Notes: generated by a model not told the origin, from the letters alone. A stretch of 64,000 nucleotides of DNA from CAMLFJ01 sp040902305 (GCA_040902305.1 JBBDXN010000152.1:3959-67958), one strand, 5' to 3'; positions 23,426-32,268 are shown, counted from the first letter of the stretch. Program-made: numbers and translations.

Positions 23426-24619
23426 GTGGCCGCCGAGACCGCGCTGGAGCAGGCTAAATCCCGGGTCGCCGAGACCGTCGACCGCCTGGCCGACGAGCTC
23501 GAGCAGATCAGCCATCGGATCCACGCCAACCCCGAGCTGTGCTTCGAGGAGCACAAGGCGGCGGGCTGGCTCGCCGACTTCCTCGCCAAGCAGGGCGCCG
23601 CGGTCGAGCGCGGCGTGGGCGGGCTGCCCACCGCGTTCCGCGCCACCATCGCCGGCCCGGGCCCCGGCCCCACTATCGCCATCATGGCCGAGTACGACGC
23701 GCTCCCGAACATCGGCCACGCCTGCGGCCACAACGTGATCGCGACCGCGGGCACCGGCGCGGGGGCCGCGATCGCGGCCGCACTCACCACCCTGCCCTTC
23801 CCGGGCCGCATCCAGGTGATCGGCACGCCCGCCGAGGAGGGCGGCGCGGGCAAGGTGCGGCTGATGGACGCCGGGGTGTTCCGAGACGTGGACGCGGCCA
23901 TGATGATCCACGGCCGGTGCGGGACCCAGGTCTGGCGCCCGAGCCTCGGCATCATCAAGGTCAAGTGCGAGTTCTTCGGCAAGGCGTCCCACGCCTCCTC
24001 CTGGCCCTGGCGTGGGGTGAACGCGCTGAACGCCATGATCCAGCTGTTCGTCTCGCTGGACGCCATGCGCCAGCAGCTCCGCCCCGACGCGCGGGTACAC
24101 GGCATCATCACCAAGGGCGGCGACCAGGCCAACATCATCCCGGAGCACACCGCGGCCGAGTTCTACCTGCGGGCGCCCGCCAAGGAATATTGCCGGGAGC
24201 TGCTGCGTCGCTTCGAGGGCTGCGCCGGGGGCGCGGCGACCGCCACCGGCTGCACGGTTCAGGTCACCGCGGACGCCATCGTCCACGACCCGCTCAAGGC
24301 CAACTTCGCGATGGCCAAGCTCTTCGCCCGGAATCTCGAGCGCATCGACTTCCCGGAGGATCCGGACGACGGCGAGGCCGGGTACGGCTCGACCGACTGC
24401 GGCAACGTGAGCCAGGCGCTGCCCACGATCCACCCCTACATCCGCATCTCCCCGGACGGCGTCCCGGGGCACTCGCGCGAGTTCGCGGAGTGGGCCAAGT
24501 CGCCGCTGGCGCGGACCGGCATGGTGGCGGCGGCGAAGGCGCTGGCGATGACCGCGCTCGACCTGCTGGCCGAGCCGGGAGAGCTCCGGAAGGCGAAGGC
24601 GGAGTTCGCGGGAAGCTAG
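23426..24619 (+). CDS. M20 family amidohydrolase/peptidase (second of a tandem pair)
   Basis: The protein has 397 residues from a GTG start 5 nt after the first copy. The same motif set is kept: AEYDALPNIGHACGHNVIAT, GTPAEEGGAGK, GKASHASSWPWRG and IIPEHTAAEFYLRAP. It differs from the first copy mainly in the C-terminal third (an insert around FPEDPDDGEAGYGSTDCGNVSQ) and the mid-loop RCGTQVWRPSLG, suggesting altered substrate choice. The operon context implies the two are made together. Confidence 0.9.
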   Translation: MAAETALEQAKSRVAETVDRLADELEQISHRIHANPELCFEEHKAAGWLADFLAKQGAAVERGVGGLPTAFRATIAGPGPGPTIAIMAEYDALPNIGHACGHNVIATAGTGAGAAIAAALTTLPFPGRIQVIGTPAEEGGAGKVRLMDAGVFRDVDAAMMIHGRCGTQVWRPSLGIIKVKCEFFGKASHASSWPWRGVNALNAMIQLFVSLDAMRQQLRPDARVHGIITKGGDQANIIPEHTAAEFYLRAPAKEYCRELLRRFEGCAGGAATATGCTVQVTADAIVHDPLKANFAMAKLFARNLERIDFPEDPDDGEAGYGSTDCGNVSQALPTIHPYIRISPDGVPGHSREFAEWAKSPLARTGMVAAAKALAMTALDLLAEPGELRKAKAEFAGS

Positions 24620-24674
24620 TCGAGCTGGGTCGAGAAGCCGGCGCGGACGGCCGCCGAGTCAACCGCTCAATCGG

Positions 24675-25238
24675 TCAACCCCCGCGCAGGATCTTGCGGA
24701 CCTGATTCAGGTGATCGAGCTCGTGCAGCCGGAAGATGATCGCGCAGGCCTTCCAGTCACACTCCTCGATCCAGTGCATCGGCCGCACGGTGCCGTCGGG
24801 CTGGCGCGCGTTGATCACCATGACGATCGGCGCGCGGGCCTCCGTCGCGCGGTCGGGGGCCTTCCCGAGCACGTCGAGCACGTCCGCGTGCAGACCCCGT
24901 AAGGCATCGCGCAGATCGTCCCAGCGCCGAGCCCACGGGTCCGAAGACTGCAAGCCGGCCGGGATGGGGCTCACCGGCGAGTGACGGTTCTCGAGCAGCG
25001 CCCGCATCTCCTCGAGCGCCCGCGGATGCGTCTGCACCAGATGGTCCAGGACTTCGAGGACACTCCACTCGCCCTCCCCCGGCCGCCGGCGGGCGTGACT
25101 CTCCGTCACGCCGTGAAGCCGCGTCTCCAGCGCCGCGAAGGCCTGGGCGACCCGTTCCCGGATCTGCGCGACGGGCGCCCGCGTGCCCATCTCCCGCAGG
25201 TAGTCCCTGGCGCGGAGCTGCTCCGGGAGCATGGTCAT
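24675..25238 (-). CDS. DinB family protein
   Basis: The protein has 187 residues. It is a four-helix DinB/YfiT-type metal-binding protein with His residues in LEVLDHLVQTHPR and LHELDHLNQVRKI. The family includes bacillithiol or mycothiol-dependent S-transferases and maleylpyruvate isomerase relatives, but many members are uncharacterised. The ATG overlaps the stop of the TetR gene (ATGA, 25235-25238), so it is probably co-regulated with, or controlled by, that repressor. Confidence 0.8.
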   Translation of the reverse strand: MTMLPEQLRARDYLREMGTRAPVAQIRERVAQAFAALETRLHGVTESHARRRPGEGEWSVLEVLDHLVQTHPRALEEMRALLENRHSPVSPIPAGLQSSDPWARRWDDLRDALRGLHADVLDVLGKAPDRATEARAPIVMVINARQPDGTVRPMHWIEECDWKACAIIFRLHELDHLNQVRKILRGG

Positions 25239-25891
25239 GCCGGGCCTCCGGTGGCCAGATAACGGAAGAGCGCGCCCTCCGCGGCCCGGGCCGCGCGGGG
25301 TAGCGTCATCAGTCCGCGGTCGAAGGTGAGCTGGAGCGCGAGGCCGTCGAGCAGGGCCAGCGTCACCGCGGCGGCCTCCTCGACGTCCACCGGGCGGAAC
25401 TGCCCGAGCGCGATGCCCGCGGTCAGGCTCGCCCCGATCAGGCGCCGCGCGCGCGCGTAGGCCCGGCGGTTGACGGTGGCCAGCCGCCGGTCGTGGAAGG
25501 CTTCCCCCCAGAACTCGATGAACACGGTCCAGAAGTCGCGGTCGTCGGCCGCGGTGCGCAGGCAGGCGCGGATCACCGCCCGGAGCCGCCCCCGCGCGTC
25601 GCGCGCTCCGCGGGCCTCGGTGGCCACGCGACGGTCGAGGTCGGCGGTCACGCGCAGGGCGGCGGCGGCCAGCATCGCCGCCTTGTCGCGGAAGTAGTAG
25701 TGGAGGATGCCCTGGCTCACCCCCGCCTCGGCGGCCACGCGCTTCATGGTGAGGGCGGCGTAACCGTCGCGAGCCAGGCACCGGATGGTGGCGCGGACGA
25801 TCTGCTCCCGCCGCAGGGGGGCTACGCCGAGCCTGGGAGTCAGGCCGCTCCTCCGATAGTCGTTGGCGATTATTACTGGTCGGTCGACCAA
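25235..25891 (-). CDS. TetR family transcriptional regulator (BetI-like)
   Basis: The HTH is LTMKRVAAEAGVSQGILHYYFRDKAAML, followed by a helical ligand-binding domain; 218 residues if started at the TTG at 25891. That TTG lies inside a perfect TGGTCG-GT-CGACCA palindrome and upstream of a -10-like TAATAAT. So translation may really begin at a CTG at 25843, which has CGGAGGA 5 nt before it, giving about 202 residues. The arrangement suggests autorepression and control of the downstream DinB gene. Confidence 0.85.
   Translation of the reverse strand: MVDRPVIIANDYRRSGLTPRLGVAPLRREQIVRATIRCLARDGYAALTMKRVAAEAGVSQGILHYYFRDKAAMLAAAALRVTADLDRRVATEARGARDARGRLRAVIRACLRTAADDRDFWTVFIEFWGEAFHDRRLATVNRRAYARARRLIGASLTAGIALGQFRPVDVEEAAAVTLALLDGLALQLTFDRGLMTLPRAARAAEGALFRYLATGGPA
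25877..25890. promoter_or_regulatory. TetR operator-like palindrome
   Basis: TGGTCG-GT-CGACCA, six-base perfect arms with a two-base spacer, lies next to a minus-strand TAATAAT (25869-25875). This is the shape of operators bound by TetR/BetI dimers upstream of their own genes. Confidence 0.5.
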
Positions 25892-25955
25892 TTATCCGGA
25901 GCGGAGTATGCGACGGGACAGCGGGCGCGTCAAGCGGCGACGCGGGACGGCGGAG

Positions 25956-26279
25956 CTACTTGTGCCAGGCCCCCTCGAAGTAGTGCTTGAACTCGTGCAT
26001 CAGCACGTAGGGGTCCGCGGTCGAGACGATCATCCGGTCGGCCGGCACGTAGCAACCGTGGATCCCGCCGCCCGGCGCCCGGTGCGAGCTCCGCAGCCGG
26101 CAGATCAGCTCCACCTCCGCCTGGGGCCGGATCACCACCGTCACCGGCCCGACCTGGTGCGGCGACTGGCCGAGCTGGGTCTGCCCGGTACTGAGATACG
26201 GCCCGTGGCTGGCGCATCCCGTCGAGACCAGTGCCAGTCCCAGCCCTGCCATCACCGACCGGACCCATTTGGTTGCCAT
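25956..26279 (-). CDS. Lipoprotein with C-terminal HExxH motif
   Basis: The protein has 107 residues from ATG at 26279. The signal peptide ends in a lipobox (LALVSTGC). The mature part has paired Cys (ICRL and GGGIHGCYVP) and ends in YVLMHEFKHYFEGAW, where HEFKH fits the zinc-protease HExxH pattern, 10 residues from the C-terminus. It is too small for a normal metalloprotease domain, so it could be a metal-binding lipoprotein or a minimal peptidase. A longer start (TTG, 26291) is less likely. Confidence 0.65.
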   Translation of the reverse strand: MATKWVRSVMAGLGLALVSTGCASHGPYLSTGQTQLGQSPHQVGPVTVVIRPQAEVELICRLRSSHRAPGGGIHGCYVPADRMIVSTADPYVLMHEFKHYFEGAWHK

Positions 26280-26291
26280 GCCCTCTACCAA

Positions 26292-26569
26292 GGCAACCCG
26301 GGTGCCACCGAGACCCGGACGACATCGCCCGCCTGACTCGGAGCCTTTTCAGGAGGTTACATGAGGGCCCGGCCGCACCTTCGCCCGGATGCTGGGAGTG
26401 CCTCTCTGGCGGCGCTCCCCCGAATATGGCGACGGGACCATAGTCCGCCCCCTCCAAATTTTGTGGCCCATCCCCCACGAGCGGGGCTTCCCGGGCCGGA
26501 CCGAGGTGGTAAAGTCAAACGATTTAAAGTAGTTGTGGATCGGCACACGGGTTGCCTTAGCAAGGAGGC
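26292..26569. other. Leader region of the FecR-domain gene
   Basis: 278 bases without an established gene. It contains a small ORF (26361-26573) with AGGAGG 4 nt before its ATG, whose TGA overlaps the next ATG. It also has two TAAAGT words (26510 and 26525) that could serve as -10 boxes, and an AGGAGG before the ATG at 26570. No riboswitch fold was recognised. Confidence 0.4.
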
Positions 26570-26573
26570 ATGA
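26361..26573 (+). CDS. Possible upstream ORF coupled to the FecR-domain gene
   Basis: A 70-residue frame with a very good Shine-Dalgarno (AGGAGG, 4-nt spacing). Its stop overlaps the downstream start as ATGA (26570-26573), the same coupling used by real operons in this window. Against it, the composition is Arg/Pro/His-rich without protein-like pattern. It could be a leader ORF rather than a functional protein. Confidence 0.25.
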   Translation: MRARPHLRPDAGSASLAALPRIWRRDHSPPPPNFVAHPPRAGLPGPDRGGKVKRFKVVVDRHTGCLSKEA

Positions 26574-29500
26574 AGACGCTAGGGCGCTCGATCCTGCTGG
26601 TGAGTATGGCTCTCCTGGGCTGCCCCGGTCTCGGCCTGGCTCAGGAGCCGCTCGGGGTCGTGACCACCCTCTCGGGGCAGGCCACCCGGACGGCGAGCGC
26701 GACCCCCGACGCCCCCGCTTCGCTCCGATTCAAGGACGGCATCTTCGGCGCCGACACGATCCGGACGGCGGAGCGCGCGTTCGTGCGCATGCTCCTCGAG
26801 CGCAAGGCGGTGCTGACGGTCCGCGAGTTGTCGGTCCTGCGCATCACAGAAGACGCGACCCAGGCGACGGTGGATCTCCGGGCCGGCGGCATCGCGTTCA
26901 GCGTGGCGCGGCCGCGGCTGCGCCCGGGCGAGGCCGTCCTCATCCACACGCCGAACGCGGTGGCCGCGGTGCGCGGCACCTCGATCGTCGTCGAGACGCA
27001 GGGTGTGGTCAGCCACTTCCACGTCCTGACCGGGACGCTCGACGTGGCCTCCCGCGCCAACCCCACCGCCTGGCAGCGGCTACAGGCCCCGGCCAGCCTC
27101 ACCGTCACGGGCGCCGTGGTCGGCGCCGCGCGCGTCCTGGACGCCGGCACGCGCGAGCGCCTGAGCGCCGACTACCTGGGGCTGCGCGTCTCGGAGCTGA
27201 GCGCGCCCGCCGAGGTCGTCGCGCAGGAGCAGGCCAAGGCGGTGCTGCTGGCGCGCCTCATCGGCGGCGACGGTGGAACCGGTGACGGCGATCACGTGAA
27301 CATGCTCGCGGTACCCGAAGTCTCGGTGGCGCAGGCCGCGCCCGGCATGCAGAGCCCGACCCAGGTCCCGGTGGTCCCGTCGGTCACGCCGGGCGCGCCG
27401 GCCGCGACACCGGTCGCGCCCCCGCCCCCGCCGCTCCAGAGCTGGAACAATCAGACCGCCACCGTGACGGGCGACCTCTACAACGTGCCGGGGGCGACCA
27501 CCGACAGTCTCGGCTCGGGGATCGCGAGCGCGACCGGTAGCACGGTCACCGTCACCAACGAGGTCGTGGACGTGACCGGCACGCTCACCGCCACGGTCGC
27601 CGCGCCGCTGCTCGCGCTGCAGTCGAGCACGCTCGCGTCCCGCACGCTGGCGCTGGTGCAGGGCGGCGGCAGCCTGTCGCTGACCGGCGGCGCACTGCTC
27701 GATGCGGTGGGAGGCGGGGTCAGCACCACCGACGACCTCCTCCGAGTCATGAGCGGCGGCGGCCTGTCCGGGCCGGCGGCCGGCCCGCTCCTGAGCCTCT
27801 CCGGCACCGCCCTCAACGTCGGCAACGGCGCCGGCGATCGGCTGCTGGAACTGGCGGGCGTGGGCTCCCGCGTCAACCTCGCCGGCGCGCTCCTCAGTGC
27901 CAGCGGGTCCGCCGTGAGCCTCACCGGCACCTCGCTGGTCGAGGTGTCCACGGGCGCCGCGCTCACCACGGCCGGAGCGAGCCCGCTCGTGAGCCTGACC
28001 GGCGGCACGCTGGTGCTGAACTCGGCCGCCGGGTTTCTCTGGAGCTCGGCGACCGCCTCGACCCTGGGCGGCGGCCTCCTCCACACGAGCGGCACCGACG
28101 TCAATGCGGCCATCGCCTCGCCCGGCGATCTCCTGCGCGTGACGGGTCCGCTCGGCAGCCCCTCGACCAGCCCGCTCTTCTCATTGGCCGGCGGCAACGT
28201 GCGGACGCGGAATCTGGGCGTCGTCTCCTCGGCCGCGGGCGTCCTCACGCTGGGCGGCGCGTTCCTGGACCGGTCGGGCACCGGCAACACCCTGGCGACG
28301 ACGGACGATCTGCTGAACGTCTCGGCAGGGGGCCGGCTGGTGGCCGGCGGCGCGGCCCCCCTGGTCCGCTTCACCGACACCACCGTCAACGTCGGCAACG
28401 CCACCGGGGACCAGCTCTTCCAGCTCACCGGCGCCGGCTCGGCCGCGACGCTGGCGGGCGGGTTGCTGGAGGCCTCCAATACCGCGCTCACGCTGACCGG
28501 CTCCGCCCTGGACGTGTCGACGGGAGCGGTCCTCACCGCGACCGGCCCCGGTCCTGTCGCCGCGCTGTCGGGCGGCTCGCTGAGCCTCGGCGCCGCGGTC
28601 GGCTTCGCGGTCAGCTCCACCGGAGCGAGCCAGATCGCGGGCAGCCTGCTGCGCACGGCCAACACGAACGTGACCACCACCAGCAATCTGGTCAGCGTGT
28701 CGGGCTCGCTCGCCGACACGGGCTCCGCCCCGTTGCTCGATCTCACGGGCGATGCGGTGTCCGCGCGCAACGGCGTGGTCGTCTCCACCGCGAACGGCCG
28801 GCTGACGCTCAACGGCCCCGCGCTGGGCCGGGCCGGCGGAACGCTCGCCACCACCGACGATCTGCTCAATGTCTCCGGCGGCGGGCGGCTCACGAATACG
28901 GGGACGGGGGCGCTGCTGGGCTTCTCGAACGCGGCGGTGAACGTCGGCAATGCTTCCAGCGATCAGCTCTTCGTGGTGACGGGCGCCGGCTCGGCGGCCA
29001 CCCTGGCCGGCTCCGTGCTCGACGCCTCCAACACCGCGTTCACCCTGACCGGCTCGGTCGTCGAGGTGTCGAGCGGGGCCACGCTGATCGCGCCCTCGGC
29101 GGCGCCCCTCACCGCCCTGTCCGGCGGCGCGCTGAGCCTCGGTGGGGCCGCCGGCTTCCTGGTGAGCTCGACCAGTCCCAGCACGATCGGCGGCAGCCTG
29201 CTCCGCACCACCGGCGCCGACGTCACCGCCACCGGGAACCTCGTGACCGTGTCCGGATCGCTCACCGACACCGGCACCGCCGCGCTGCTGGACCTGACCG
29301 GCGGCACCGTCTCGGCACGCAACGGGCTCGCGGTCTCCTCGGCCAACGGGCGGCTCGGCCTGAACGGTCCCGCCCTCAGCCGCACCGGCGGGAGCCTCAC
29401 CGTGACCGACGATCTCGTCAGCATCACCGCGGGCGGGCGGCTCACCGACACCGGGACCGGCCCGCTGCTGATCCTCGCGAACGGCACCCTGAGCGTCGGC

Positions 29501-30592
29501 AACGGTGGCGGCGACCAGCTCTTCGTGGTGAACGGGGCGGGGTCGCAGGCCACGCTGGCCGGCCCCCTGCTGAGCGCGACCGGCAGCGCGCTGTCCTTCA
29601 CCGGCACCGCGCTGGTCGAGGTCTCGTCCAGTTCGGCGCTGACGGATACCTCCGCCCAGCGCCTGGTGAGCCTCTCGGGCGGCACGCTCACGCTCGGCTC
29701 GCCCGCCAACGCGTTCCTCCTGAACACCTCCGGCACCGCGACGCTCGCGGGCGGCCTGCTCGACGCTACCGGCACCGACATCAGCGCGGCGCGCGACTTC
29801 GTGCGGGTCCTGGGCGGCGGGCGCATCGTGGTGACCGGCTCGACCGCGCCGCTGCTCTCGCTCACCGGCGGGACGCACCAGTTCGGCGCCACCGGCAACA
29901 TCTACCGCCTGTCCGGCTCCGGCACCGCCACCGCGGTGGATCCGGTCAGCGGGCTCACCCTGGGCACCGCGCAGCCGATCCAGGCCACCGGCTCGCTGTT
30001 CGAGGCGGTCGGCGCCACCGCGACCACCCAGCGCGCGGTGCGCCTCGACGTGGCCCTGCTCGAGGCCAGCGCCCCGCTGCTCAGCCTGCGGGCCAACGGT
30101 GCGGTGGCGAGCGGGCTCACCACCACCAGCAACACGATCGACCTGACCTCGCGCGCGAAGCTGAACGCCACCGCGCCGGTCATCGCGCTGGACGGCAGCC
30201 GGCTCACCGTGACCAATGCCTCGGTGGTCAACGTGGCGGGCGGCAGTTACCTCGGGGTGACCGGCCACCTCCTGAGCGTGGCCAACGGCAGCCAGCTCTC
30301 GGTCACCAACGGGACCCTGCTCTGGGCGGCCGGCGGCTCGGTGGTGAACATCAGCGGGGCGCTGCTCTCCTTCGGCGGCGCCGGGAGCACGGTCACGGTG
30401 AGCAACGCACTGTGCCCCTGCACCCTCATCGGCGGCATCCCGGTGCGGCTCTCCGGTGGGGCGCTGGCCGGCAACGTGTCGATCGCCAACGCCATCCAGA
30501 ACGCGGCCGGCAACACCGTGTCCATCGCGGCAGGCGCCGCCGCCATCCGCGTGGACGGCGCGGCTACCCGCGTGACCATCAGCGGCCAGTAG
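26570..30592 (+). CDS. Large secreted FecR-domain protein with long beta-type repeats
   Basis: The protein has 1340 residues. A signal peptide (MKTLGRSILLVSMALLGCPGLGLAQ) is followed by a FecR-like domain at about 28-150 (LRFKDGIFGADTIRT, ...LLERKAVLTVRELSVLRI, HTPNAVAAVRGTSIVVE). A Pro-rich linker near 265-290 follows, then about 1000 residues of Gly/Ser/Thr/Leu repeats with a period of 184-191 residues, marked by TTDDLL-type anchors at residues 386, 577, 761 and 945. These look like a beta-solenoid. There is no autotransporter barrel, LPXTG or obvious secretion partner. A surface or periplasmic adhesin-like filament is the best guess. Confidence 0.8.
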   Translation: MKTLGRSILLVSMALLGCPGLGLAQEPLGVVTTLSGQATRTASATPDAPASLRFKDGIFGADTIRTAERAFVRMLLERKAVLTVRELSVLRITEDATQATVDLRAGGIAFSVARPRLRPGEAVLIHTPNAVAAVRGTSIVVETQGVVSHFHVLTGTLDVASRANPTAWQRLQAPASLTVTGAVVGAARVLDAGTRERLSADYLGLRVSELSAPAEVVAQEQAKAVLLARLIGGDGGTGDGDHVNMLAVPEVSVAQAAPGMQSPTQVPVVPSVTPGAPAATPVAPPPPPLQSWNNQTATVTGDLYNVPGATTDSLGSGIASATGSTVTVTNEVVDVTGTLTATVAAPLLALQSSTLASRTLALVQGGGSLSLTGGALLDAVGGGVSTTDDLLRVMSGGGLSGPAAGPLLSLSGTALNVGNGAGDRLLELAGVGSRVNLAGALLSASGSAVSLTGTSLVEVSTGAALTTAGASPLVSLTGGTLVLNSAAGFLWSSATASTLGGGLLHTSGTDVNAAIASPGDLLRVTGPLGSPSTSPLFSLAGGNVRTRNLGVVSSAAGVLTLGGAFLDRSGTGNTLATTDDLLNVSAGGRLVAGGAAPLVRFTDTTVNVGNATGDQLFQLTGAGSAATLAGGLLEASNTALTLTGSALDVSTGAVLTATGPGPVAALSGGSLSLGAAVGFAVSSTGASQIAGSLLRTANTNVTTTSNLVSVSGSLADTGSAPLLDLTGDAVSARNGVVVSTANGRLTLNGPALGRAGGTLATTDDLLNVSGGGRLTNTGTGALLGFSNAAVNVGNASSDQLFVVTGAGSAATLAGSVLDASNTAFTLTGSVVEVSSGATLIAPSAAPLTALSGGALSLGGAAGFLVSSTSPSTIGGSLLRTTGADVTATGNLVTVSGSLTDTGTAALLDLTGGTVSARNGLAVSSANGRLGLNGPALSRTGGSLTVTDDLVSITAGGRLTDTGTGPLLILANGTLSVGNGGGDQLFVVNGAGSQATLAGPLLSATGSALSFTGTALVEVSSSSALTDTSAQRLVSLSGGTLTLGSPANAFLLNTSGTATLAGGLLDATGTDISAARDFVRVLGGGRIVVTGSTAPLLSLTGGTHQFGATGNIYRLSGSGTATAVDPVSGLTLGTAQPIQATGSLFEAVGATATTQRAVRLDVALLEASAPLLSLRANGAVASGLTTTSNTIDLTSRAKLNATAPVIALDGSRLTVTNASVVNVAGGSYLGVTGHLLSVANGSQLSVTNGTLLWAAGGSVVNISGALLSFGGAGSTVTVSNALCPCTLIGGIPVRLSGGALAGNVSIANAIQNAAGNTVSIAAGAAAIRVDGAATRVTISGQ
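27725..29953 (+). repeat. Internal coding repeats of about 552 bp in the FecR-domain gene
   Basis: Anchors encoding (T/V)TDD(L)L occur at 27725, 28298, 28850 and 29402. Successive distances are 573, 552 and 552 nt, each a multiple of 3. Within units, phrases such as GSAATLAG, LDLTGG, SARNG and LNGPAL recur. Copies 2-4 are closest, suggesting recent expansion; a partial half-unit follows. Confidence 0.7.
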
Positions 30593-30619
30593 CCGGTCCC
30601 AGCGGGTCCCCGCCGCCGG

Positions 30620-32206
30620 TCAGCCCTTCCCTCGCCGCCGCTCGGCGGCCCGCTCCGCATCGAGCCGCCCGCCCTCGGCTCCCGAGTGATCCGCGTGGCG
30701 CATGGCGGCCGCCAGGGCCCGGTGTCCGGCCTGCTCCGCGATGAGGCGGTGCATCGCCTGGCAGATGCGCCGGTAGGCCGGATGCCCCTGCGGAGCCGTG
30801 CGCAGCTCGATCATGTGCATGGCCTCGCGCGCGTTCAGCTCCATGTAGAAGCGCACCCGGTAGGCCATGGCCACCGCGTAGGGCGCCACCGCGGGAGCCG
30901 CGGCGGCCAGCGCGTCGTGGAGGCCGGCGGAATCGTCCATCACGCGCGTCCACTCCGGCCGCGCGCCCGCGTCCGCCAGCTCGTCCGGCGTCACGTAGCC
31001 GTGCCGGGTGGAGAGCGGCTGCCACTCGAGCGTGAGCAGCCGGTGGCGCTGCAGGTCGCGGAAGGCGCCGTAGTCGCCCAGCACGTCGAAGCGATAAACG
31101 GTGCGCTCGAAAGCCCGGCCCGGCTTGTGGCGCCGGTTCTCCCGGCGGCCGACATAGGCCTCCAGGACCTGGCGACGCTCCTCGGGGCCGAGCTTGCGCG
31201 CCACCGCCAGGAGCTGGTCGTCCGGCAGGGCTGACGTGGCGTAGAGCGCGGCCGCGACCACCTTCACCTCTCCCTCCGGATCGAAGTCGGTGAGCGTGAC
31301 CTCGGACCGGGGCTCGGGCTCGATGCCCTCCAGCAGCCGCGCCGCCACCGCGGCGGTGGCTTCACCCGTCTCGGCCAGATAGCGCGACCAGGCTCCGCCC
31401 CGCTCCGGGCGCTCGAGGCGCCGGAGGAAGGCGGGAATGACCTTCCGCAGCTCGGCGAGCATGAGATCGGCATAGTCGCGGACCTCGCGCAGCGGATGCG
31501 CCTGCATGCGGAGCAGGAGGGCTTCGTAGCCCTGGCCGGTCCCGAAGATGCCCACATTGGAACGGGTGGCCGCGGGGAGAAGCCCGCGCAGGCTGTCGAG
31601 CGCCTTGGCCCGGATCGTCATGCGGTAGGCCGCGTCGCTGTCCGCGGCCGGCTTGGGAAAGCGCCGCGTCCAGTACTCCCGCATCGGATCGATCCAGCGG
31701 GCGTAGGTCTCGAACGCGCGATCGAGCGCCTCGACGTAACGGCCGCGGAGCGGATGGCCCTCGAGCTCCGCCGGCACGTGATACTTCCACCCGCCGTCCG
31801 GCCGGTCCGTGTAGGGCACGTAGCGCGTGGACTGCTCGAGATAGGCCATGAGCCGCCCCCACTCGAGGACCTTCGTCAGGATATTGGACGCGCCCTCGCA
31901 GGCCAGGTGGACGCCGCCGAGCTGGGCGACCGAATCGTCGCCGTACTCGCCGAACACGCGCTCGTAGAGCCGGTCGGCGCGGGTGGTCCCGATCGAGGCG
32001 GCCAGCGCGGGCCGCTCGGCCGGCTCCAGGAACTCGTCGAGGAAGAGCCGGCGGAGGGACTTCGCGGAGCGGGAGTAGCGCGCGAACAGCGCGCCCTTGA
32101 CCACCTCGGGGAGGTTGACGAGGGCGAAGACGGGACCGTCGAGCTCGGTGAAATACGGGGAGAGCGCGGCCCGTTCCGCGGCGGTGAAGGTCTCCACGGC
32201 GGTCAT
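30620..32206 (-). CDS. ThyX-like (flavin-dependent thymidylate synthase family) two-domain protein
   Basis: The protein has 528 residues, about twice a ThyX. The N-terminal half resembles ThyX (LFARYSRSAKSLRR, GEYGDDSVAQLGGVHLACE, EQSTRYVPY) but lacks a full RHR signature. The C-terminal half has FRDLQRHRLLTLEWQPLSTRHGY, close to the ThyX RHRxxS flavin motif, and LREAMHMIELRT-like ending residues. Such fused forms are annotated as thymidylate-synthase-like. Whether it makes dTMP cannot be told from sequence alone. The C-terminus ends in an Arg-rich tail. Confidence 0.75.
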   Translation of the reverse strand: MTAVETFTAAERAALSPYFTELDGPVFALVNLPEVVKGALFARYSRSAKSLRRLFLDEFLEPAERPALAASIGTTRADRLYERVFGEYGDDSVAQLGGVHLACEGASNILTKVLEWGRLMAYLEQSTRYVPYTDRPDGGWKYHVPAELEGHPLRGRYVEALDRAFETYARWIDPMREYWTRRFPKPAADSDAAYRMTIRAKALDSLRGLLPAATRSNVGIFGTGQGYEALLLRMQAHPLREVRDYADLMLAELRKVIPAFLRRLERPERGGAWSRYLAETGEATAAVAARLLEGIEPEPRSEVTLTDFDPEGEVKVVAAALYATSALPDDQLLAVARKLGPEERRQVLEAYVGRRENRRHKPGRAFERTVYRFDVLGDYGAFRDLQRHRLLTLEWQPLSTRHGYVTPDELADAGARPEWTRVMDDSAGLHDALAAAAPAVAPYAVAMAYRVRFYMELNAREAMHMIELRTAPQGHPAYRRICQAMHRLIAEQAGHRALAAAMRHADHSGAEGGRLDAERAAERRRGKG

Positions 32207-32268
32207 CCTAGCACGCGGCCCGCGGGAGGCATCCGCCCCTCCGGCGGGCCGGGTGGAGTCGCGAGCGA

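Noticed and set aside
26292..26569. Riboswitch upstream of the FecR-domain gene (for example c-di-GMP type)
   Set aside because: I could not fold the region into any known conserved core, and the key sequence motifs are missing.
28181..30268. 695-residue minus-strand ORF opposite the FecR-domain gene
   Set aside because: Composition is Gln/Arg/Gly/Ala repeats mirroring the plus-strand repeats. The plus strand has a signal peptide, Shine-Dalgarno and a recognisable domain.
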